Source of the DNA: CAYZWU01 sp964482235
GTDB taxonomy: Bacteria; Planctomycetota; B15-G4; CAYZWU01
Length of the DNA stretch: 64,000 nucleotides
Direction: 5' to 3'
NCBI GenBank assembly: GCA_964482235.1
Contig: CAYZWU010000006.1
Location: 1-64,000 of the forward strand
Shown: piece after piece, positions 46,109 through 55,094 of the stretch
Numbering within the stretch: the stretch's first letter is position 1
How the letters are laid out: each line of letters opens with the position of its first letter
The notes under the pieces: generated by a model
Seen by the model: the letters and a program-made list of their open reading frames with translations, nothing else
What the model was told of the DNA's origin: nothing
The model's database searches: none
Translations under genes and position numbers: made by a program

Positions 46109-46161
46109 CCGGCTGTCTGGTGATCCAAGATTTCGGATCACCGGATAGCCGGTTTTTTTTT
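46109..46161 (+). terminator. Strong intrinsic terminator, plus-strand orientation
   Basis: An 18-bp stem (46109-46126 with 46135-46152, two G-U pairs) with an 8-base loop is followed directly by nine T (46153-46161). It works for rightward transcription, yet no rightward gene lies upstream. For the leftward gene ending at 46163 the hairpin is followed by a weaker T5 nine bases later, so it may serve both strands. Confidence 0.8.
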
Positions 46162-46162
46162 G

Positions 46163-47956
46163 TCACCGGTTTTCCCAGACCGGCGGCAGGACCAGGCCGC
46201 GGAAGGCCACCTGGGCCCTCTCCTTCTCCGCCAGCGTCCTGGCTCTCTCATCCCTCAAGCCCTGAAAGTAGAAGTGGGTCATCGCGGGGTCGGCGTACTT
46301 GTACCACTCGGACCTGATGATCGAGGCGAATCGGGGGATGTCCTTCAGGTAGAGCATGTACCTGTTGTCCCACCAGACGAGCCGCCAGGCCGACGATCCC
46401 GGACCCGAGAAGTTGGGTTGGCCGCCGCTGAAGTCGACATAGAGGCTGAGGTAGAGCGGGGGGAGCATCTTCGGATCGATGGGGGGCGGCCGCGTGAGCA
46501 GGAACGCCTCGATGTCGTACTTCTCCACGATCCTGTTGAACTCCGCCGGGCTCTTGTTGGCGGCGAAGTACTCGTTGAAGTAGAAGTCGTTGTCCGTCAC
46601 CCAGCCGTGGAAGAAGACCTTCATCGCGCCGTCGAAGCGCCAGACCAGGTAGGCCCCGGCTTCATGCTGATTGAAGAAGCGGATCGACTGGAGGTCGTGC
46701 TTCTCGATGAAGTCGGCGGCTGCCACCGGCTGGAGGTTCCGGTCGAGCCCGAGGCCCGGTTTCCTCGTTCCCGAGATGCTCTTGTAGCCGCCTGCTCCGA
46801 GGGTCATCGCGAAGATCAGGCAGGCGAGCAGCTCGGTCGCGATCGCTGTGTAGGCCAGTCCCCCTCTCCAGCCGGCTGCGTCCCGGGAGGACGGCTGATG
46901 CCGCGGCTTCATGGAGAGGAGATGGACGCAAAGGAGGGTGACGCCCAGGGAGGCAAAAGCCAGGAAGCGGACGAAGAGTGTCGACGAGTAGACCAGAAGC
47001 CCGGCGGTGAGGACTTCCTTGATCGGCTTGCGCCGCCAGCGGATCACGGCCAGGAAAACGAAGACCGCCACGATCGCGAGGAAGGTTTGCAGCTGCCAGG
47101 CGACCCGGAAGTTCTGCACCGAGAAGGTGGGCATGTACTCGCCGTAGAAGGCGCTCAGCTCCTCGGCGTCCTGCTTGATCTTGAAGGGAAAGAAGACCGT
47201 CTCGTGGAAGTAGGGGTTCAGGAAGCAGGCGGCGAAGGAGCCCGCGCCGCAGGCGATCCAGATCCAGAGGCGCGAGATCTCCGACTTGAGCGCAGCGAAG
47301 AAAGTGATCCCCGCTGCGCGGCCTTGTCGGAGCCTGTCGATCACTCCTTCCAGCAGGTCGCCGGCGAAGAAGCAGAAGATCGCGGCCAGGGCGGGCCAGT
47401 AGCCGGTGTGCACGTTCCCCCAGAGGAGAAAGAGGCAGAAGAAGACCGGGATGTAGAGGAAACACCGCCGGCTGTGCCGCTTCAGGCTTCGGCTCAGGGC
47501 GAGGAGCAGCACGAGAAGGAGGCAGAAGAGCACATCGGAGAAGAGCGACGAGCGCTCGATGAACCTGTCCGCCGCAGCGTAGGCGCCGGCGGCGATCAGC
47601 ACGGCCGCGCCGGGCGGATACCGGCCGTTCAGGCGGAGGATCATCAGGGCCGCGACGGCGAAGAGCGCCACGAGGGCCGTCTTGAAGAGGATCAGCCCGT
47701 CCCAGCAGAAGGCGTCGTGGACGACGTGGAAGAAGACGCAGCTCAGCCATTCGCCCATCATCTCCATCTCGTAGTCCGGCAAGGTGAAGGTGAAGCCGAA
47801 GCTCTTCGGGACGGTGCCGGTCTCCTGCATGATCTTGCCGGTCTGGAGATAGAGGAAGAGGTCGTCGCTCACGATGGGGAAGAGGGCGAGCAGGATCACC
47901 GAGGCGATGGCCGCGGCCATCGCAGCGCACTTCAACATGAGGAAGAGGTTCTTCAT
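46163..47956 (-). CDS. Polytopic membrane protein (GT-C glycosyltransferase-like layout)
   Basis: The product is 597 aa with about ten hydrophobic helices in the first 395 residues and a soluble C-terminal domain (about 400-597). The first loop has SDDLFLYLQTGKIMQETGTVP, resembling the acidic first loop of GT-C mannosyl/arabinosyltransferase-like proteins. The C-terminal domain has RFFNQHEAGAYLVWRFDGAMKVFFHGW, which resembles the extracytoplasmic parts of such enzymes. No family name can be assigned with confidence. It begins 16 bases after tyrS and is probably co-transcribed. Confidence 0.7.
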   Translation of the reverse strand: MKNLFLMLKCAAMAAAIASVILLALFPIVSDDLFLYLQTGKIMQETGTVPKSFGFTFTLPDYEMEMMGEWLSCVFFHVVHDAFCWDGLILFKTALVALFAVAALMILRLNGRYPPGAAVLIAAGAYAAADRFIERSSLFSDVLFCLLLVLLLALSRSLKRHSRRCFLYIPVFFCLFLLWGNVHTGYWPALAAIFCFFAGDLLEGVIDRLRQGRAAGITFFAALKSEISRLWIWIACGAGSFAACFLNPYFHETVFFPFKIKQDAEELSAFYGEYMPTFSVQNFRVAWQLQTFLAIVAVFVFLAVIRWRRKPIKEVLTAGLLVYSSTLFVRFLAFASLGVTLLCVHLLSMKPRHQPSSRDAAGWRGGLAYTAIATELLACLIFAMTLGAGGYKSISGTRKPGLGLDRNLQPVAAADFIEKHDLQSIRFFNQHEAGAYLVWRFDGAMKVFFHGWVTDNDFYFNEYFAANKSPAEFNRIVEKYDIEAFLLTRPPPIDPKMLPPLYLSLYVDFSGGQPNFSGPGSSAWRLVWWDNRYMLYLKDIPRFASIIRSEWYKYADPAMTHFYFQGLRDERARTLAEKERAQVAFRGLVLPPVWENR

Positions 47957-47972
47957 CCGACGCCCAGTCGAT

Positions 47973-49208
47973 TCACGCTTCCGTCTTGATCTGCATGTAC
48001 TTCTTCTTGCCGGCGCGGAGCATGAACGTCCCGTCGCTGTCGAGCGCGTCGGCCGTGATGGTGAAATCCATGTCCGCGATCCGGGTCTTGTCGATGTAGG
48101 CCCCGCCCTGCTTGATCAGCCGGCGGGCCTCGCCCTTCGACGACACGAGGCCGCTTGCCACGAAGAGGTCGACGGCCTTGATGCCGGCCTCCAGGTCCTT
48201 GAGGTTCGCCTGAAAGGTGGGGATCCCCTCGCTGCCGCCTCCGCCGGCACCGAAGGCGGAGAGAGCCGCGTCGCGGGCGCGGGCCGCCTCCTCCTCGCCG
48301 TGGGTGATCTTGGTGGCCTCGAAGGCGAGCGTCTGCTTCGCCTGCCGGATGTCGGCGCCTTCGAGGCTGCCGAGGCGGTTCACCTCCTCCATGGGAAGGA
48401 GGGTGTAGAGGGAGAGCCACCGCTTCACATCCCTGTCGTCGCAGTTGATCCAGAACTGGAAGTAGTCGTAGGGCGAGGTGCGCCGCGCGTCGAGCCAGAC
48501 GGCGCCCTTCTCGCTCTTGCCCATCTTCTGTCCCGACGCGGTGGTGACGAGGGGCGAGGTGAGGCCAAAGGCCTCGGCGCTTTCCTTCCGGCGGATCAGG
48601 TCCGTCCCGGAGACGATGTTGCCCCACTGGTCGTCGCCGCCCATCTGGAGCCGGCAGCCGTGCTTCCTGAAGAGGACGAGGAAGTCGTAGGCCTGGAGGA
48701 TCTGGTAGTTGAACTCCAAAAAGGAGAGCCCCTTCTCCATCCGGATCTTGTACGACTCGAAGGTGAGCATCCGGTTCACGCTGAAGCACCGGCCGATCTC
48801 GCGCAGGAAGCTGATGTAGTTCAAATCGAGCAGCCAGTCGGCGTTGTTCTCGATGATCCCCTTGCCATCGCCGAATTCGAGGTAGCGTCCGAACTGGGCG
48901 CGGATGTCGCCTGTCTGCTTCCTGATCGTCTCGTCGTCGAGCAGCTTGCGCAGCTCCGTCTTGCCGCTCGGATCGCCCACCATGCCGGTGCCGCCGCCCA
49001 CCACGATGAGGGGCCGGTGGCCGGCGCGCTGCAGGTGCACGAGCGGCATGATGGTGAGGAGGTTCCCCACGTGGAGGCTGTCGGCCGTGGGATCGTAGCC
49101 CACGTAAGCCGTGACAGGCCCGCTGTCGAAGAGCTTTCGCACCGCATCCTCGTCCGTGACCTGCTGGACGAAGCCGCGTTCCTTCAGGGTGTCGAATACG
49201 TTCGTCAT
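47973..49208 (-). CDS. tyrS: Tyrosyl-tRNA synthetase
   Basis: The product is 411 aa. Class I signatures: HVGN (46-49, the HIGH motif) and KMGKS (228-232, the KMSKS loop; Gly in place of Ser is common in TyrS). The tyrosine-binding DDQWGNI segment is intact, and an S4 RNA-binding domain closes the protein (about 345-405). It charges tRNA-Tyr. The start follows GGAAGGAACG. A hairpin in its leader (49228-49243) may affect translation. Confidence 0.96.
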   Translation of the reverse strand: MTNVFDTLKERGFVQQVTDEDAVRKLFDSGPVTAYVGYDPTADSLHVGNLLTIMPLVHLQRAGHRPLIVVGGGTGMVGDPSGKTELRKLLDDETIRKQTGDIRAQFGRYLEFGDGKGIIENNADWLLDLNYISFLREIGRCFSVNRMLTFESYKIRMEKGLSFLEFNYQILQAYDFLVLFRKHGCRLQMGGDDQWGNIVSGTDLIRRKESAEAFGLTSPLVTTASGQKMGKSEKGAVWLDARRTSPYDYFQFWINCDDRDVKRWLSLYTLLPMEEVNRLGSLEGADIRQAKQTLAFEATKITHGEEEAARARDAALSAFGAGGGGSEGIPTFQANLKDLEAGIKAVDLFVASGLVSSKGEARRLIKQGGAYIDKTRIADMDFTITADALDSDGTFMLRAGKKKYMQIKTEA

Positions 49209-49227
49209 CGTTCCTTCCTGGGAAAGA

Positions 49228-49243
49228 GAGGTCCGGAGACCTC
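49228..49243 (-). promoter_or_regulatory. Leader hairpin of tyrS
   Basis: GAGGTC-TCCG-GACCTC forms a perfect six-bp stem with a four-base loop 20 bases upstream of the tyrS ATG. It does not look like a T-box (no specifier loop or antiterminator), so its role is unclear. Confidence 0.35.
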
Positions 49244-49271
49244 CCGGGAGCTATTCGTTTCAAAGGGATCG

Positions 49272-49301
49272 ATTATGCTGATAGGAAGGGATCAAGGTCA
49301 A
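49272..49301 (-). promoter_or_regulatory. Candidate promoter of tyrS
   Basis: Minus-strand TTGACC (49301-49296, 5/6) and CATAAT (49277-49272, 5/6) lie 18 bases apart. Transcription from there would include the leader hairpin. Confidence 0.5.
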
Positions 49302-49493
49302 CAGCCCGTTGATAAAGTCGTCGTGAATGGGACGGGAGCGGGTCTTTTCTGTGGTAGAGTGATGGATCGAGGAAGATGTGAAGGCGATAGCGCCCTTTAT
49401 AATGAAAGTAGTCCCTGTCTCCCGGAATTCATGGCAGCGAAGGATGCTCGATCGAGGAAGGGTGATTCTGGTCAAGTGAAGAGGATGAGATTG

Positions 49494-51971
49494 ATGAAGG
49501 GATTTCTGCTCACATCGGCAGGAATCATGCTTCTCGTCATCGGAGCGGCCGCTTGCTGGACAGCGGAACAGCAGGAATTCGCCGAGCTCGTGGAAAAGGA
49601 CTGGATTCTCCAGGATACCGGACAGACGCGTGCAAGGATCGACAAGCGAGTGGTCGCCAAGGTGCTCGCCGGATTGCGCGAGGAAAACGCCGACCTGAGA
49701 CGCCGGTTCGAACAGATTTCCCGGGAACCCGACGACGAGGAGCGGTGGCTCGACCTGTACGGGGCGGCGGCCAGGGCACGGCGCGCCGAGCGGCTCGAAG
49801 CCATCACCAGGCAGACGGACACGATCGTCTTCACCAAGCACTTCAACATGGGCGGCTCCCACTACGCCTACACCGAGGCCCTCTCCGATGCGCAGCACCA
49901 GCGGTACTTCATTCCGGGCAGCGCCCTCTGCCTGCTGACCGTGAGGGGGGCGGACACTTGGGTGACCACCCTGCTCGATGATGAGGACGGCGTGATCCGC
50001 GACCCCGACGTCTCCTATGACGGCAAGCGGATCCTATTCTCCTGGAAGAAGTCCGACCGGGGCGACGACTATCATCTCTACGAGATGGATGTGGACACGA
50101 GAAAGTTGCGCGCCCTCACCGAGGGGCTCGGCTGGGCCGACTACGAGGGGATCTATCTGCCCGACGGCAACATCATGTTCAACTCGACGCGCTGCATGCA
50201 GATCGTGGATTGCTGGTGGACCGAGGTGAGCAACTTCTACCTTTGCGACAGGGATGGCCGGTACATGCGCCGCATCGGCTTCGATCAGGTGCACACCAAC
50301 TACCCGCAGGTGATGGACGACGGGCGGGTGATCTACACGCGCTGGGACTACAACGACCGGGGGCAGCTCTTCCCGCAGCCCCTCTTCCGGATGAACATCG
50401 ACGGCACCGGGCAGCAGGAGTTCTACGGCAACGCCTCATGGTTCCCCACGACCCTCATGCACGCCCGCGGCATCCCCGGCAGCCATCTCGTGGTGGCCGT
50501 CGCCTCGGGGCATCACACCTATCAGAACGGAAAGCTCTGCCTCGTCGACGTCTCCAGGGGGCGCCAGGAAGCGTCGGGTGTGCAGCTGATCGCGCCGAAG
50601 CGTGAGACCAGGGCCGTCCGGATCGACAGGTACGGCCAGGACGGCCCGCAGTGGCAGTACCCCTATCCTCTCAACGAGAGGGAGTTCATCGTCACCTTCG
50701 CTCCTGACGGCATGGGCAAGGGCGTGGGGATCTACTACATGGACATCGACGGCAACCGTGAGCTCCTCGCTGCCGATCCCAGGCTGCCCTGCAACCAGCC
50801 GGTCCTGCTCAAGGCGCGGAAGAAGCCGCCCGTCCGTCCGAGCATGGTCGATTATCGCAGGAAGACCGGGACCTACTCGGTGCAGGACATCTACAGCGGC
50901 CCCGGTCTCCAGGGGATCGAGCGCGGGACGATCAAGAAGCTGCGCGTCGTCGGTCTCGAATTCCGGGCCGCCGGAATCGGCAGCAACAGGAACAGCGGTC
51001 CCGCCGGGAACGCACTGGTGAGCACTCCCGTTTCGGTGGATAACGGGGCCTGGGATCCCAAGATCATGCTCGGCGAGACCAGGATCCACGACGACGGCTC
51101 CGCCTATTTCGAGGCGCCGGCGCGGACTCCGCTCTACTTCCAGGCGATCGACGGGAAGGGGCAGGTGGTCCAGTCGATGCGCACCTGGTCGACGCTGATG
51201 CCCGGCGAGCACTTCAGCTGCGTCGGCTGCCACGAGGACAAGAACTCGGCGCCGCCAACGGGCGGCCCGTCAGTCACCATGGCGATGAGGGCCGGGCCGC
51301 AGAAGCTCGAGCCCTGGTACGGACCGGCTCGCGGCTTCAGCTTCCCAGGGGAGATCCAGCCGATCCTGGACAGGCACTGCATCAGGTGCCATGACCAGCG
51401 CGGCAAGGTCGTCGAGGGAGGCGGCCGGCGGCCGGCCGGGGATGACGACCCTGCTGCTGCCGCGTTTGTTTCCGAAGGCGACGGCCGCGCCTCGGCAACC
51501 GGAACCGCGCCGGTCGAGAAAGCCTTCAGCCTCCTCGGCTTGCCGGCAAAGGGGATGGGCAAGGGTGAACGGCGGCAGTGGAGCGACGCCTACGTGGCCC
51601 TCACGAGCAACAAGCGGATGGTCAACTGGCTCAACGTCCAGTCCGTGCCGCAGCTGCTTTCGCCTTACCACGCCGGATCATGCAAGAGCGGGCTGCTCGC
51701 CATGCTTCGCGAGGGGCACAACGAGGTCAAGCTCACCAGGGAGGAGCTGGAAAAGATCGCCTGCTGGATCGATCTGCTCGTCCCGTACTGCGGCGACTAC
51801 CTCGAGGCCAATGACTGGAACGAGGAAGAGTACAACAAGTACATGCACTTCCTGCAGAAGCGCGAGGAGATGGCCGAGATCGAGTTTCGGAACATCGAGG
51901 CCTTCATCGAGAGCCGGACAGGCGCCGCCTTCAAGCTCGACCGCCCTGAGCGCCTCACGCCGGCGAGGTAG
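49494..51971 (+). CDS. HzsA-like dihaem c-type cytochrome with WD40-like propeller
   Basis: The product is 825 aa from the ATG at 49494 (GAGG 9 bases upstream; an ATG at 49485 is possible). A signal sequence covers about 1-25. A central propeller (about 170-470) has PD40-like blades such as RDPDVSYDGKRILFSW. A conserved stretch (about 440-510, with SMVDYRRKTGTYSVQDIY) is typical of the hydrazine-synthase-alpha-like family. Two haem sites, CVGCH (Cys576/Cys579/His580) and CIRCH (629-633), lie in the C-terminal cytochrome part. No beta or gamma subunit of hydrazine synthase is in the window, so anammox chemistry should not be inferred. A periplasmic redox role with an unknown substrate is more likely. 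Confidence 0.85.
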   Translation: MKGFLLTSAGIMLLVIGAAACWTAEQQEFAELVEKDWILQDTGQTRARIDKRVVAKVLAGLREENADLRRRFEQISREPDDEERWLDLYGAAARARRAERLEAITRQTDTIVFTKHFNMGGSHYAYTEALSDAQHQRYFIPGSALCLLTVRGADTWVTTLLDDEDGVIRDPDVSYDGKRILFSWKKSDRGDDYHLYEMDVDTRKLRALTEGLGWADYEGIYLPDGNIMFNSTRCMQIVDCWWTEVSNFYLCDRDGRYMRRIGFDQVHTNYPQVMDDGRVIYTRWDYNDRGQLFPQPLFRMNIDGTGQQEFYGNASWFPTTLMHARGIPGSHLVVAVASGHHTYQNGKLCLVDVSRGRQEASGVQLIAPKRETRAVRIDRYGQDGPQWQYPYPLNEREFIVTFAPDGMGKGVGIYYMDIDGNRELLAADPRLPCNQPVLLKARKKPPVRPSMVDYRRKTGTYSVQDIYSGPGLQGIERGTIKKLRVVGLEFRAAGIGSNRNSGPAGNALVSTPVSVDNGAWDPKIMLGETRIHDDGSAYFEAPARTPLYFQAIDGKGQVVQSMRTWSTLMPGEHFSCVGCHEDKNSAPPTGGPSVTMAMRAGPQKLEPWYGPARGFSFPGEIQPILDRHCIRCHDQRGKVVEGGGRRPAGDDDPAAAAFVSEGDGRASATGTAPVEKAFSLLGLPAKGMGKGERRQWSDAYVALTSNKRMVNWLNVQSVPQLLSPYHAGSCKSGLLAMLREGHNEVKLTREELEKIACWIDLLVPYCGDYLEANDWNEEEYNKYMHFLQKREEMAEIEFRNIEAFIESRTGAAFKLDRPERLTPAR

Positions 51972-52032
51972 TCTTTCAAGGTCTCACACCACGTTGCCGG
52001 TGGATATCAGGCTTGTTGGTGGGGGGCAGCCC

Positions 52033-53181
52033 CTATTCCAGAACGTCGCCATTCCACAGCCTCAGCAGGAACTCCCCGGCAGGAAGGACATGGACGTTGT
52101 CCCAGCGTGCGGCACGATCGCCCAGATAGACTCCGTAGCAATCGATCAGGCGCTCTCCCAGCTCAGACTGCATGCGGCGCAATCCATGATTGAATCGCTT
52201 GTCCCACTTTTTCGATGCCTTGAACTCGGCGGCAACAAATCCCTTGGACGTCTCGCACAGGAAATCGACTTCGGTGCCGTCGTAGTTTCGCCAGAAGTGA
52301 ATCCTGTAATGACGCTTCGAGTAGGATAGGAACGTGCGGATCTCACCGAGAAGGAGTGTCTCCAGCAGCGGCCCCATTTCTTCCTGTGTTGGAGGATATG
52401 CGATTCTACCGGAAAGAGCTCGAGCGACACCGGGGTCGAAGAGGTAGAACTTGGGATGATGAACCTGCTTGGTCCGCCGCTTCAACTTCCACGGCTCGAT
52501 CCAGTATCCGATCAAGGTGTCGACCAGCACGCTGAAGTAGGCCTGAACAGTCTGCCGGGTGACAGCCGCGTCGCGCGCGATGCCGGACACGTTGGTCACC
52601 TGGCCATTCTGCCTGGCAGCGACTTCGAGGAATCGTGAAAAATTGCCTATGCTTCTGGTCAGGGCCTCTGCATGGATCTCTTCCTGCAGGTACGTCTCCG
52701 CATAAGTTGTCAGAAACGACACGGGATCCGTGCCGAGAACCGCCAACGGCAGAGTGCCGTGGACGATCGCGTCGGACACCGAGAAATCGTTCCCCAACTC
52801 GGCAGAGACAAAAGGAAACATCTCCGTCTTGAGCGCCCTGCCTGCCAGCAGGTTCGTACCGCCGCGGCGCAGCTTGCGTGCACTTGAACCGGACAGGACG
52901 AAACGCAATCCCTTGCCTTCGATCAGCCGGTGGACCTCATCAAGGAGCGCGGGTACCTTCTGCACTTCATCGATGACGATCCACCGCTCGACTGGCTCGG
53001 CTGCCAGCTCGCGATAGAGTGCATCAGGCTCTCTGCTGAGCCTCAATGATTCGGAAGTATCCAGAAGATCATAGATGACGGCATCTTTGAAGTTCTCGTG
53101 AATCCAGGTGGATTTTCCGGTGCCTCTCGGCCCCAGAAGCAGGATCGATCGCTCCGGTATTTTCAGCAATCTTGCTAACAT
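52033..53181 (-). CDS. AAA-family ATPase with C-terminal DUF4143
   Basis: The product is 382 aa from the ATG at 53181, which lacks a clear ribosome-binding site; a TTG at 53190 is the alternative. Walker A is LLLGPRGTGKSTW (about residue 18 on) and Walker B is RWIVIDEVQK. The C-terminal DUF4143 holds the PD-(D/E)XK-like pattern RNYDGTEVDFLCET...AAEFKASKKWDKRF. This common family is mobile and patchy in bacteria, and its role is unknown. The leader of the gene is AT-rich compared with its neighbours. Confidence 0.85.
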   Translation of the reverse strand: MLARLLKIPERSILLLGPRGTGKSTWIHENFKDAVIYDLLDTSESLRLSREPDALYRELAAEPVERWIVIDEVQKVPALLDEVHRLIEGKGLRFVLSGSSARKLRRGGTNLLAGRALKTEMFPFVSAELGNDFSVSDAIVHGTLPLAVLGTDPVSFLTTYAETYLQEEIHAEALTRSIGNFSRFLEVAARQNGQVTNVSGIARDAAVTRQTVQAYFSVLVDTLIGYWIEPWKLKRRTKQVHHPKFYLFDPGVARALSGRIAYPPTQEEMGPLLETLLLGEIRTFLSYSKRHYRIHFWRNYDGTEVDFLCETSKGFVAAEFKASKKWDKRFNHGLRRMQSELGERLIDCYGVYLGDRAARWDNVHVLPAGEFLLRLWNGDVLE

Positions 53182-53374
53182 AGCTGGCAAAATTACCGTA
53201 AAAATGCCATGTGATACAGCATTTTTTTAGGTTTTCTAACATGATTTCCCGACGATTTGCTCCATGGTTCCGGTGTGGAACTTCTTTCAGTGGGTGTCGT
53301 ATTTTTTGTAATAGACTGTTTGGTAATAGGTTACATGATGATATAGCAGGCTCCACACCTGCGGATCAGACCGG

Positions 53375-53965
53375 TCAGCCTCCGCCCGGCTCCCAGGCGG
53401 AAAAATCGCCGGCCTCGATCCTCTCGAAGAGAAGACGGGGGGTGATGTAGCCCTCGCAGTGAAGCATCACCGTTCCCCAGCGATTGATCAAGGTGAAGGA
53501 AGGGACTCTCGTTGCGACGTAGAATTCGGATAACCTCCCCTCCCGATCCTCGAGGAGAGCCACTCCGGTACCGCAGAGCCCCTGCCACTCCTCGGTCGCG
53601 ATCGCGGCCTCACCGAAAAGGACCAGGGCGCATCGGCAGTCCAGGCTGTCGAACAGCGCCTCTTCCGCCGCCAGCTCGGAAACGAAGCGGCGGGTCCAGC
53701 CGCAGTCCGGGCGGCTGACGATGAGCAGAAGATAATCGGTGCTGTCGATCGACGTCTCGATCCGTCCGCTCCGAGCACTCAGCGCGATCCGGTCCTGGAC
53801 GAGGCTGCTCAGGTCGGTCCTCTCTCCTTCCAGTGTGAGAAGAGAGCCGAAAAGGGCTCTGCTCCCTGCAAGGCTGCCGGATGCTTCCGGCTCCTGCACG
53901 GGGAGGGAGCATCCCCCCACAGCGAGGAGGAGAAGAACTGCGAAACACAGGGTGACGATTTTCAT
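53375..53965 (-). CDS. Thioredoxin-fold lipoprotein
   Basis: The product is 196 aa. The lipobox AVGGC gives Cys19 as lipidation site. The mature domain resembles a thioredoxin-like/AhpC fold: LLLIVSRPDCGWTRRFVSEL (a C-x-x-T site instead of CxxC) and VPSFTLINRWGTVMLHCEGYIT, with the cis-Pro region VPSF. With one catalytic Cys it may act as a peroxidase-like or selenol/thiol-handling protein. It follows the YdjY-like lipoprotein by 33 bases, and both lie downstream of the selenium transporter yedE. Confidence 0.7.
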   Translation of the reverse strand: MKIVTLCFAVLLLLAVGGCSLPVQEPEASGSLAGSRALFGSLLTLEGERTDLSSLVQDRIALSARSGRIETSIDSTDYLLLIVSRPDCGWTRRFVSELAAEEALFDSLDCRCALVLFGEAAIATEEWQGLCGTGVALLEDREGRLSEFYVATRVPSFTLINRWGTVMLHCEGYITPRLLFERIEAGDFSAWEPGGG

Positions 53966-53998
53966 GTCAGCTTCTCTCGACTGGCAGTTTCTCGTTCG

Positions 53999-54748
53999 TC
54001 ACCGCGTGCAGACCGGCCTGATCCGCACGTAAACCGGCGTGCCCACGGGAGGGCAGATGTCCCAGTTGAAGCGCACCATCGGCTTCGGGTTGTAGATCGG
54101 AAAGCGGTTGTCCGCGATGATCCCGCCCGGGCAGTCGCAGGGACAGGCGATGCATCCCGTGCGCGCCGCGTGGATCGCGCCGCTGCCGTGGAAGACGAAG
54201 TGGGGCGTCCACGGCTTGATCACATCCGAGCCGTTGACAACGACCTTCTCCAGGGCGAAGTCGTCGTAGGGGCGCTCGATCCACTTCCCCTTCTCCTGCC
54301 AGAGGACCGAGAGGACGATCGAATCGCCCTGCAGGTAGTTGTCCCTCGTGGTGGCGGGAGTCAGACCGCCCAGCTTCTTGCCGTCGGCCATGGAGCAGTG
54401 CAGGCGGGGTTTCGCCCCGAGATCGATCAGGCCTCGATACACCTCTTCCGTTTCCACGTCGGAGAGGAAGACGAAGAAGTCGGCAAAGATGGCGTCGCCG
54501 CCGGCAGCGAAACGGCAGCCCGCGAAAGCCTGGGGCCGCTGCCCCCAGTCGTCGATGCACGGCTTGTCCTCGGGATGAACCACCGTCGCCGGGACGAGCA
54601 CCTCGCCCCGCGCGTGGTCGGTGAGCACCTCGCCGGGTGAGGGTAGCAGCCCCTGCTCCTGCACGGCCGGCATGGTGCAGCCCGGGAGCAGGGCGAAGAG
54701 GACGATCGAACCCAGGAAAACAGCGACGCAGATATTGTGAAGAGTCAT
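53999..54748 (-). CDS. Lipoprotein with YdjY-like domain and Cys cluster
   Basis: The product is 249 aa from the ATG at 54748. Residues 1-25 end in LLPGC, a lipobox. The body (about 55-225) matches the general outline of YdjY-domain proteins: LSDVETEEVYRGLIDLGAKPRLH, then a GDSIVLSVLWQEKGKW strand and FHGSGAIH. The segment CIACPCDCPGGIIAD adds four Cys in a row that could bind metal or react with selenium species. The function is unknown. It is placed between the selenium transporter and the thioredoxin-fold lipoprotein on the same strand. Confidence 0.65.
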   Translation of the reverse strand: MTLHNICVAVFLGSIVLFALLPGCTMPAVQEQGLLPSPGEVLTDHARGEVLVPATVVHPEDKPCIDDWGQRPQAFAGCRFAAGGDAIFADFFVFLSDVETEEVYRGLIDLGAKPRLHCSMADGKKLGGLTPATTRDNYLQGDSIVLSVLWQEKGKWIERPYDDFALEKVVVNGSDVIKPWTPHFVFHGSGAIHAARTGCIACPCDCPGGIIADNRFPIYNPKPMVRFNWDICPPVGTPVYVRIRPVCTR

Positions 54749-55094
54749 GACTGGAAAACCTCCATGATTCGAGGATGCTATTTTTTGATAACACGAAAAC
54801 CGGGGATTGCTCGCCCGAATCACGGCGGCAGGGATCTGATCAGGAGGAGTTTCCGGAAAAAATCCGGACAGGTTCGCAGGAAGTCAGGCGGTGCGAAGAA
54901 TCCTGATTGTCACGTTCGCCGCGAAACGAGAACCGAACAGGGCAGTACGGACCCGTACCGGGGTGCACGGTTCACCGGCTTCAGTGGAAGGGATAGCGGA
55001 TCATTGCGTGCGGCATGCTTCCAACCTCCTTTCCTGAATCAGGGTTCCAGGGAACCCGCAGGTTCCCTCTTCGCAAGATCAGCGATGCGGGGCA
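54749..55094. other. 346-base spacer downstream of yedE
   Basis: On the minus strand a perfect 7-bp stem GGGAACC-TGCG-GGTTCCC (55067-55050) without T run lies 28 bases after the yedE stop. A strong AAAGGAGG then precedes an 11-codon open frame (55016-54981). No larger gene is supported. Confidence 0.45.

Larger units (their letters stand above)
45562..46162. other. 600-base intergenic region
   Basis: It holds the promoter of the FG-GAP/gspK operon and a long terminator, listed separately. The middle (about 45830-46080) is AT-richer and contains poly-A/T runs, with several short open frames but none with a good start or family resemblance. No tRNA was seen. Confidence 0.5.

Noticed and set aside
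49209..49300. T-box leader of tyrS
   Set aside because: The leader is under 60 bases and has just one small hairpin; no specifier loop or antiterminator is visible.
47874..49493. Extended N-terminus of the HzsA-like gene
   Set aside because: The upstream part of the frame is antisense to tyrS and has no protein-like composition; a signal sequence and ribosome-binding site appear only at 49485-49494.
49494..51971. Evidence for anammox (hydrazine synthase)
   Set aside because: Only an alpha-like protein is present, with no beta/gamma subunit or other anammox genes; homologues occur widely outside anammox bacteria.
54981..55016. Second selenoprotein from the short frame after yedE
   Set aside because: Reading on would require two UGA codons within four codons, and the product resembles nothing known.
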